A DNA stretch of 64,000 bases from NCBI RefSeq assembly GCF_016101585.1, contig NZ_JACFQG010000005.1:1-64000 (forward strand). The letters run 5' to 3'. This document shows positions 35,322 to 42,416 of the stretch, in pieces; the stretch's first letter is position 1, and every line of letters begins with the position of its first letter. The notes below the pieces were generated by a model that had not been told where the DNA came from, did not search any database, and saw nothing but the letters and a program-made list of their open reading frames with translations. The position numbers and the translations under genes were made by a program. This stretch comes from Bifidobacterium polysaccharolyticum. Its GTDB lineage: Bacteria; Actinomycetota; Actinomycetes; Actinomycetales; Bifidobacteriaceae.

Positions 35322-37073
35322 ATGACGGAAGACAAGAATCTTTATGACGTGGTCGTCATCGGCGGCGGCCCTGCAGGCCTGAGCGCAGGGCTCTACCTGG
35401 CTCGGGCGCGGTATCGCACCCTGATCCTGGAGAAGGACGACTTCGGCGGCCAGATCACCATCACGGCCGACGTGGTCAACTACCCGGGCGTGGCCAGCAC
35501 CGACGGCCGCAAGCTGACCGAGACCATGCGCCAGCAGGCCCAGAACTTCGGAGCCGAGTTCATGAGCGCCGAGGCCACTGGAATCGAGGCCCAGGGCGAC
35601 ATCAAGGTGGTCCACACTTCCCGGGGCGACCTGCGCACCTTCGGCATCCTAATCGCCACAGGCGCCAGCCCCCGCAAGATAGGCTTCCAGGGCGAACAGG
35701 AGTACGCGGGCCGCGGTGTGGCCTACTGCGCCACCTGCGACGGCGAGTTCTTCACCGGGCGCGAGGTCCTGGTGGTCGGCGGCGGGTTCGCGGCCGCTGA
35801 GGAGTCGGTCTTCCTGACCAAGTACGCCACCAAGGTGACCCTGCTGGTGCGCGAGGAGGACTTCACCTGCGATGCCGCCGTGGCTGACGAGGCCCGCAAC
35901 AACGACAAGATCGAGATCCACTACTCCACCGAGCTCAAGGGGGTCTCCGCTGGCCCCGGCGGACTGGTCGAGGCCACTATCTTGGACCGGAAGAGCGGGC
36001 AGACCACCACCTGGAAGCCTCAGGACGGCGGCACCTTCGGCGTCTTCGTCTTCGCTGGTTACGTGCCCCAGACAGGCATGCTCAAGGGCGTCGTGGATCT
36101 GGACGATCATGGCTACGTGCTGACCCACGACTACCTGGAGACCTCGGTGCCGGGCATCTACGCCGCCGGGGATCTGCGGGTCAAGAACCTGCGTCAGGTC
36201 ATCACCGCCACTTCCGACGGTGCTGTGGCCGCTGTGGAGCTGGAGCGTTACGCCTCCAACATGTCCGATAAGACCGGACTGGTACCGCCGCGCCCCGAGG
36301 ATTCCCCCTATGCCCGTTCTGAGCGACAGGCGGAGAATTCCGCACTGGCCTCGGGCACTTCGCCCGCGCCTGTGGCCCAGGAGCACGACCAGGCCCCGGC
36401 CAAGACCTCCGGCTTCTTCGGACCGGACATCCGCAAGCAGCTGGACATGGTCTTCGGCAAGATGACCGGAAAGCTGGAGCTGGCCCTGGATCTGGATGGC
36501 AGCCAGGTCTCCAAGGAGCTGGAGGCCTTCGTGGACGAGCTGGTCGGGCTCTCCGACGGCAAGCTGACCTCCAGGGTGGACTCCCGCACGGATGAGGACG
36601 GCAAGGAATACGATCCCGCCGGCGACCTGCCCGATGCCCGACCCAGCGTGCGCATCTGCCGCGTGGACGACCAGGGCGTCTCCCAGCCGACCGGGTTGGC
36701 TTTCCATGGCGTGCCCAGCGGCCACGAGTTCAACTCCTTCGTTCTGGCCCTCTACAACGCGGCAGGTCCCGGTCAGCAGGTGGATCAGCCAACCTCGGAC
36801 CGTATCGATGCCATCAAGGACCAGGTGGACGTGATGATGCTGGTCTCCCTGACCTGCACCATGTGCCCGACGACGGTCCTGTCCGCGCAGCGTGTGGCTG
36901 CCCAGAACGGCAAGGTGCGTGCCGAGGCTTACGACCTGGCCCACTTCCCCGAGCTGAAGGACCAGTACCAGGTCATGAGCGTCCCCTGCATCGTGATCCG
37001 CAAGGACGGCCAGGAGACCGTGGAGTTCGGCAAGAAGTCCGTCCCCGAAATGCTGGATCTGATCGGAGCCTGA
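35322..37073 (+). CDS. ahpF: AhpF-like peroxiredoxin reductase with C-terminal thioredoxin-fold domain
   Basis: A 583-residue flavoprotein disulfide reductase. Residues 1 to about 315 are a thioredoxin-reductase core: GGGPAGLSAGLYLARA (FAD), CATCDGEFF with the redox Cys pair (about 136/139), GGGFAAAEESVFL (NAD(P)H) and GIYAAGDLRVKNLRQ. After a Pro/Ala-rich linker, residues about 370-583 form a domain resembling the tandem thioredoxin-fold N-terminal domain of AhpF, with its redox pair in LTCTMCPTTV (about 509/512). In enterobacterial AhpF that domain is at the N terminus; here it is at the C terminus. The protein should move electrons from NAD(P)H to AhpC. The start ATG 35322 is used; the frame extends into ahpC but that part is not protein-like. 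Confidence 0.92.
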   Translation: MTEDKNLYDVVVIGGGPAGLSAGLYLARARYRTLILEKDDFGGQITITADVVNYPGVASTDGRKLTETMRQQAQNFGAEFMSAEATGIEAQGDIKVVHTSRGDLRTFGILIATGASPRKIGFQGEQEYAGRGVAYCATCDGEFFTGREVLVVGGGFAAAEESVFLTKYATKVTLLVREEDFTCDAAVADEARNNDKIEIHYSTELKGVSAGPGGLVEATILDRKSGQTTTWKPQDGGTFGVFVFAGYVPQTGMLKGVVDLDDHGYVLTHDYLETSVPGIYAAGDLRVKNLRQVITATSDGAVAAVELERYASNMSDKTGLVPPRPEDSPYARSERQAENSALASGTSPAPVAQEHDQAPAKTSGFFGPDIRKQLDMVFGKMTGKLELALDLDGSQVSKELEAFVDELVGLSDGKLTSRVDSRTDEDGKEYDPAGDLPDARPSVRICRVDDQGVSQPTGLAFHGVPSGHEFNSFVLALYNAAGPGQQVDQPTSDRIDAIKDQVDVMMLVSLTCTMCPTTVLSAQRVAAQNGKVRAEAYDLAHFPELKDQYQVMSVPCIVIRKDGQETVEFGKKSVPEMLDLIGA

Positions 37074-37101
37074 CCCTGGGTCCGAGCCTGAACAGAGTCT
37101 G

Positions 37102-37148
37102 AAAGGCGCTGGCGTTACTGCCTTTACGGTGTGACGTCAGCGCCTTTT
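37102..37148 (+). terminator. Terminator after ahpF
   Basis: AAGGCGCTGGCGTTAC pairs with GTGACGTCAGCGCCTT (two mismatches, about 12-base loop) and is followed by TTTTCTG. It lies 30 bases after the ahpF stop. Confidence 0.88.
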
Positions 37149-37495
37149 CTGATTTAAGTCCCTGAAATTATATTGATGAAAAACTGCTGATGCTATCCAC
37201 GGTCTACATGGTCTGCCACATTCATGGCGCATGCGGCGATTGTTGTCATCATGACCGGCTCGACACAGTCTGGAATGACTACGCTCTATCCCACTGCATT
37301 CTTAATTGAGACCCCATGGGGGTGGGGGTCGCTTACACGTTCCTGCGGAGACACCCCATTGCGGTGTTAATGGCCGGAGCAGTCAAGTAGTCTATTAATC
37401 AGGAGCTGCCTAACCGCAGTGGAGCGGGCGGCTCAGTGGTTCATCAACCATTGTTGTTTTTGCACATGTGTGCCGTAGCTACCAAAGGATTTTTC
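37149..37495 (+). promoter_or_regulatory. Upstream region of the alpha-galactosidase gene
   Basis: About 350 bases without a gene. It has G-rich runs (CCCCATGGGGGTGGGGG at 37312-37328) and a weak inverted repeat ACACCCCATTGCGGTGT (37350-37366). An AT-rich segment TAGTCTATTAATCAGG (37388-37403) may hold a promoter or operator for the sugar genes. No regulator gene is present in the window next to it. Confidence 0.35.
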
Positions 37496-39616
37496 ATGCT
37501 CTTTCCACAGTCGGTCCATTCAGATCAGCCGCTCACCTACATGGCCCTGGGGCCCATCACGCCGGGTGCTGATATTCCTGACATCAGGGGACTGTATGCA
37601 GGCCCCGACATGAACGGATTGGAACAGACTCCCGCCTGGACCTCAACCCATTCGTCCCTGCTGCTGGAGCATGCGCAGAACACCTACCTGCATCCGGGCA
37701 TGACCGGGCATCGGATTGCTCAAGGCCCAGAGGGCTTCCAAGCCGGGCGCTCATGGTCGCCGCGATTTTTGGTGGAAAGTCAGCCCGAGCAGACCGCCGA
37801 ATCGCTGACCATTAGGGCCCGTGACGAGGATGCCCAGCTTGGGTTGGAGACCAGGGTGGAGGCCATGGCCGGCGGTTCCCTGCGGATTCGCCACACCCTG
37901 CGTAACCTGGGCGCCGATCCCTTCCTGCTGGAAGGTCTGGAGGTCCGCCTGCCCTTGGACGACCAGCAGACCCAGATTCTGGACTTCGCCGGCAGACACG
38001 AGCGTGAGCGCAGCCCCCAGCGCCATGACCTGGCCGACGGGGCCTGGGTCCGTGAGTTTCGCTGGGGTCGCACCGGCTTCGAGGGGCCTGTGGTCATGGT
38101 GGGCACCCCCGGGTTCAACTTCCATCATGGCAGGGTGCTCTGCGTCCAGCCGGCCTGGAGCGGGAACACCGTGCTCCGGGTGGACCGGAACAGCGCCACC
38201 CCGGCCGGCGTTAGCGCTGGCGAGCTCCTTCTGCCCGGCGAGGTGGTTTTGAGCCAGGGCCAGGAGTACAGCACGCCCTGGATTGTGGTCACGGCCTCCG
38301 ACCATGGCATGGATCCGATCATGAACAGCCTGCATGCCTGGGAGCGAACCCTGCCCGAGCACCCCCGCGAGCAGCCGGTAATCCTGAACGTCTGGGAGGC
38401 CATCGGTTTCAAGCACGACTTCGATACCCTGCGCGACCTGGCCGACCGCGCTGCCCGCATCGGGGTGGAACGCCTTGTTCTGGACGACGGCTGGTTCCAC
38501 CTGCGCCGGGACGACACGGCTGGTCTGGGCGACTGGTGGGTGGACGCTGCGGTCTGGCCACACGGTTTGGAGCCTTTAGTTGATTATGTCCATAAATTGG
38601 GGATGCAGTTCGGCCTCTGGTTCGAGCCGGAGATGATCAACCCGAATTCGGATGCCTTCCGCGACCATCCTGAGTGGGTCATGAGGGCATCCTCCAGAAA
38701 CCCCGAGCTGCAGCGCAACCAGCTGGTCCTGGACCTGACCAATCCCCAGGCCTTCAACCATGTGCTGGAGGCCATGACCCGGGTTCTGGAGTCCTGCCAG
38801 ATCGACTACGTCAAGTGGGACCACAACCGCGATCTTCTTGAGGCTGGTTCCCAGGCCCATGGAGGCGCGCCGGCCATCCATGAACAGACCCTGGCCTACT
38901 ACCGCCTTCTCGATACTCTCCGCGCTCGCTTCCCCAAGGTGGAGTGGGAGTCCTGCGCCTCGGGCGGCGGCCGCATCGACCTGGGTGTGATCGAGAAGAT
39001 CCGCCGCTTCTGGACCTCTGACATGACCGATGCCCTGAGCAGGCAGATGATCCAGCGCTGGACCGAGCAGACCGTAGCCCCCGAGTATATCGGCGCCCAC
39101 ATCTCCCAACCCTCCTCCCAGCAGACCGGCAGAACCTACAGCCTGGATTTCCGGGCGGCCACGGCAGTCTTCGGATCCATGGGCATCGAGTGGGACATTC
39201 GCCAGGCCAGCGAAGAGGACCTGGACCGGCTCAAGGAATGGATTGCCTGGTACAAGGCCAACCGTGGCTTCCTCCACTCCGGCCGTGTGGTTCGCCTGGA
39301 CCTGGCCGACCCCTCGGTACTGGCCCATGGCGTGGTGGCCCCCGACCGCAGCCGGGCCATCCTGGCCCACGTCCAGTTGGACGAATCCCTGCATAATCGT
39401 GGTGTTTACTTACGTATTCCCGGCCTGGATCCCAAGGCCCGGTATCGGCTGGCTTGGACCGGCCCCGCCAAGCCCAGGGCTTCGCTGGAGCACTTGGATC
39501 CGGCGGGTCCGCTGGGCACCGCCGAGGTCACCGGCACCTATCTGGAGCGCGTGGGCATCCGCATGCCCCGCTGCCAGCCCGAGACAATCCGTCTGATCGA
39601 CCTGGTCCGGGTCTGA
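37496..39616 (+). CDS. Alpha-galactosidase, GH36 (intracellular)
   Basis: A 706-residue GH36 enzyme. N-terminal beta-sandwich to about residue 270, then the (beta/alpha)8 barrel. LVLDDGWF (about 325) is the substrate-pocket D-D-G-W, YVKWDHNRDL holds the nucleophile Asp (about 442), SCASGGGRIDLG is the conserved S-C-x-x-G-G-x-R block and WTSDMTDA carries the acid/base Asp (about 507). No signal peptide. It should remove terminal alpha-1,6-galactose from raffinose, stachyose or melibiose. The ATG at 37496 with AAAGGAT upstream is chosen over an in-frame GTG at 37436. The GH36-like gene follows after 45 bases, so they form an operon. Confidence 0.93.
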   Translation: MLFPQSVHSDQPLTYMALGPITPGADIPDIRGLYAGPDMNGLEQTPAWTSTHSSLLLEHAQNTYLHPGMTGHRIAQGPEGFQAGRSWSPRFLVESQPEQTAESLTIRARDEDAQLGLETRVEAMAGGSLRIRHTLRNLGADPFLLEGLEVRLPLDDQQTQILDFAGRHERERSPQRHDLADGAWVREFRWGRTGFEGPVVMVGTPGFNFHHGRVLCVQPAWSGNTVLRVDRNSATPAGVSAGELLLPGEVVLSQGQEYSTPWIVVTASDHGMDPIMNSLHAWERTLPEHPREQPVILNVWEAIGFKHDFDTLRDLADRAARIGVERLVLDDGWFHLRRDDTAGLGDWWVDAAVWPHGLEPLVDYVHKLGMQFGLWFEPEMINPNSDAFRDHPEWVMRASSRNPELQRNQLVLDLTNPQAFNHVLEAMTRVLESCQIDYVKWDHNRDLLEAGSQAHGGAPAIHEQTLAYYRLLDTLRARFPKVEWESCASGGGRIDLGVIEKIRRFWTSDMTDALSRQMIQRWTEQTVAPEYIGAHISQPSSQQTGRTYSLDFRAATAVFGSMGIEWDIRQASEEDLDRLKEWIAWYKANRGFLHSGRVVRLDLADPSVLAHGVVAPDRSRAILAHVQLDESLHNRGVYLRIPGLDPKARYRLAWTGPAKPRASLEHLDPAGPLGTAEVTGTYLERVGIRMPRCQPETIRLIDLVRV

Positions 39617-39661
39617 CCCGCCGCCATCTGCCACGCCACAGGGATGAAGGAGCACTGCATT

Positions 39662-41299
39662 ATGAACCCAACTAGCCTCAGCCTGGGAGAGCCGGACTGG
39701 ATCACGCTGACCACCGATGCCGACAGGGAGACAGCGCCCGCAGGCAGGCCTTTCCACGCAGCCCCCGATGCGAGGGTCAGCCTCAAGGGCGAATCCGCTC
39801 TGACGGTCAGCCTGACCGTCGGCTCCACCCCCATCCGGTCCTTGGCGCTGCGCTGGACCAGGCCCATGCCCGCCGACGACCTCTATCTGGGCGATGCCTG
39901 GGAGCGTGGTTACGGCCGCATGGGTTTCCAGACCATGCGCGCCAACCGGTTCATGCCCTGGTACTTCCTGGCGGCGGGTCAGGAGCAGGCCAAGGGGTAT
40001 GGGGTGGTTACCGGTGCCAACGCCTTCTGCTTCTGGCAGGTCGACACGGCCGGTATCACCCTCTTCATGGACCTGCGCAACGGCGGCAGTGGCCTGGTGC
40101 TGGACGGGCGGCAGCTTGAAGCCGCTACCATCATCTGCCTGCAATATCCGCTCCAGGAGCGGGCTGGCGCCCCGGTCTTTGCTGTGGCCAGTGACTTCTG
40201 CTCTCGGATCAGCCGCAATGGCCTTATGCCCCCTGAGCCGGTCTACGGGAGCAACAACTGGTACTACGCCTACGGGGACTCCAGCCGCTCCCGCATTCTT
40301 GCCGATGCCGAGTATCTGGCCGACCTGACCCAGGGCAATGCTCACCGCCCCACCATGGTTGTGGACGACGGCTGGCAGGACCACCACCGGCTTGGGGACT
40401 ACAACGGCGGCCCCTGGCGGCGTGGCAATGAGAAGTTCGGCGACATGGGCGCCCTGGCCGACCAGATCAAGGCCATGGGCATCAAGCCCGGCATCTGGTA
40501 TCGCCCGCTCCTCAACGAGGACGAGACCATTGCCGACCAGTGGAGGCTCCCACATAACGGATGCCTGGATCCCTCGAACCCGCAGGCCCTGGACTACATT
40601 CGCCAGGACATCGCCCAGCTGGGGGAGTGGGGCTACCAGCTGGTCAAGCATGATTTCAGCACTTTCGACCTGCTGGGCAGGTGGGGTTTCCAGATGAACC
40701 CCTGGCCCAGCCCGGACGGCTGGCACTTCTATGACCGGAGCTTGACCAGCGCTCAGCTGGTCAAGCAGCTCTACCGAGCCATCTTTGAGCAAGCCACCGA
40801 GGCCGGAATGCTGGTCCAGGGGTGCAACGTGGTCGGCCACCTGGGCGTCGGCTTCATGCAGATCAACCGGACCGGCGACGACACCAGCGGCCTGCAGTGG
40901 GAGCGGACCAGACAGATCGGGGTCAACACCCTGGCCTTCCGCCTGCCCCAGAACGGGAGCTTCTACGCCACCGACGCCGACTGCGTGGGCATATCCGACG
41001 CAATCGACTGGGAGCTCAACCGTCAGTGGATGGACCTCTTGGCGCGGACCGGCACTCCGCTCTTCTTCTCGGCCCGTCCCGGCAGCCTGACCGCCGACCA
41101 GGAGGACCAGCTCAGGCAGGCGCTGGCCCTAGCATCGACCGGCGGCGCCCATGCCATTCCCTCGGACTGGCTGGTCAATGACTGCCCTGAGATCTGGACT
41201 GATGATGGCGGCACCCACAGATACTCCTGGTATCAGCCGGCTGGTCTGGAGTTCTCGGACATGCCCGAGCGCTACGACGGGTATCTTTCCGCCATTTAG
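39662..41299 (+). CDS. GH36-superfamily glycoside hydrolase, second member, uncertain specificity
   Basis: A 545-residue protein with a clan GH-D barrel but without the full GH36 N-terminal sandwich. Family traces: YGSNNWYYAYGD, MVVDDGWQDH (equivalent of D-D-G-W), GIKPGIWYRPLL, and QLVKHDFSTFDL, where the Asp of K-H-D-F takes the place of the nucleophile. The acid/base is probably in RTGDDTSG or TDADCVGIS. Compared with the upstream alpha-galactosidase it lacks S-C-x-x-G-G and the C-terminal sandwich is short. It is annotated in related genomes as alpha-galactosidase or hypothetical. No signal peptide. The ATG at 39662 follows a GGAG; the upstream ATG 39644 overlaps that site. Confidence 0.75.
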   Translation: MNPTSLSLGEPDWITLTTDADRETAPAGRPFHAAPDARVSLKGESALTVSLTVGSTPIRSLALRWTRPMPADDLYLGDAWERGYGRMGFQTMRANRFMPWYFLAAGQEQAKGYGVVTGANAFCFWQVDTAGITLFMDLRNGGSGLVLDGRQLEAATIICLQYPLQERAGAPVFAVASDFCSRISRNGLMPPEPVYGSNNWYYAYGDSSRSRILADAEYLADLTQGNAHRPTMVVDDGWQDHHRLGDYNGGPWRRGNEKFGDMGALADQIKAMGIKPGIWYRPLLNEDETIADQWRLPHNGCLDPSNPQALDYIRQDIAQLGEWGYQLVKHDFSTFDLLGRWGFQMNPWPSPDGWHFYDRSLTSAQLVKQLYRAIFEQATEAGMLVQGCNVVGHLGVGFMQINRTGDDTSGLQWERTRQIGVNTLAFRLPQNGSFYATDADCVGISDAIDWELNRQWMDLLARTGTPLFFSARPGSLTADQEDQLRQALALASTGGAHAIPSDWLVNDCPEIWTDDGGTHRYSWYQPAGLEFSDMPERYDGYLSAI

Positions 41300-41813
41300 A
41301 AGTAGATGACGGCCGTGCTCGGTTGGGATGGGCACAGCCGCCAATTCGCCGGATTGCAGTGATGGGAACCCGACCTTACTCGTGCGAAGTACAGTGGGGA
41401 ATATTCGATAACGCCATTTACAGAGCCTCCCAAGAACTCTACCGACTGTCTCCCCAGCAGACGGTGCATCTCTTTCGTTTCCGCGTCTTTGTACAGTGAT
41501 ACAACCTTATCATCGCGCAATGACTATGACAGCCTGATCCGGTGTTGGCGGAACTCATGGTTGACGGGATGAGTAAAACAACGGCTGGGCTGGCTGTGGG
41601 TTTCTGCCTGTGGTTGGTCCAGCCGTGTTTCCCTCCCCTCCCAGGCGGGACGGGGCGTGCACGCCTGCCCTCGTGATTCTGCCTGAAGAAGTGTGGTAGG
41701 GGCGCGGGAGGAGTGTCGGCTCCCTTGGTGGGGATTGAGCCATAAATGACACTGGCCTCCCTGCCCCCTTGTCAGGGCCTGGGGCGGGGGGATTGATACG
41801 CCCCTGTCCGGTC
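41300..41813. other. Gap between the glycosidase and surface-protein genes
   Basis: About 510 bases with no supported gene. The two genes converge here, so a terminator is expected; the G/C-rich segment 41762-41812 (CCCTTGTCAGGGCCTGGGGCGGGGGG with a later CGCCCC) could pair but lacks a T run. Positions 41625-41660 are C-rich (CCCTCCCCTCCCAGGCGGGACGGGG). Nothing else recognised. Confidence 0.4.
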
Positions 41814-42416
41814 TTACTCGTGCGAAGCGTATGACAGACTATGTGTTTCCCTCCGGTGGCGGCGGGATGCCAGGACCCCGCCCATGCCCGTCATGCCGGT
41901 GGCCAGGGTCAGCAGGATGCCCTCCCCGCCGGCTTTGGGGAGCACGCCTGCAGGCGTGTACTCGTACCGGAGGGAGGTGTCCGGCTGCTGGGGTGCGTTG
42001 CCCATCGTGTAGTCCACGCTGACCGTGATCGTGCCCGGCACGTGTGCAGGTGCGAATACGGTGACAGTGTTGCCATAACGAGGGATCAGGTTTGTGCTGG
42101 AACTGGTGTCGAATCTGACGCCGGTGATCACCGGTTGCTGACTGAACACCGGCGGTACAGGAACAGGGCTATAACTCCATCTGGAGATGCTGTCATTGCC
42201 GAGCTGACCATCGGTGTTGCCTCCCCAGGCGTGGACGTTTCCGTCGCTGCCCGCTGCCAGTGAATGATTGGCTCCGCAGCTGACCTGTACAGCCTTCAGC
42301 CAGGGGCCGCTTGAGCTCGTGGATTGCGCAGAGGCGAACACCCGCACAGGGGAAGAAAGATTGCTCGTGCCATCGTTGCCGAGCTGACCAGAGGTGTTGT
42401 CTCCCCAGGCGTAGGC
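41814..42416 (-). pseudogene. C-terminal, sortase-anchored part of the RCC1 surface protein, out of frame
   Basis: This segment continues the RCC1-repeat gene to its right but in another frame. It encodes one more RCC1 unit (VSCGANHSLAAGSDGNVHAW), an Ig-like linker region (FDTSSSTNLIPRYGNTVTVF) and a cell-wall sorting signal: LPKAGGEG, a hydrophobic stretch ILLTLATGMTGMGGVLAS and a basic tail RRHRRE. Adding one base near 42418 restores a single 1177-residue protein. In the sequence as given, the encoded protein would lack its anchor. Confidence 0.85.

Noticed and set aside
41762-41812. Terminator between the glycosidase and surface-protein genes
   Set aside because: G/C runs can pair in several poor ways but no defined stem with a T tail is visible.
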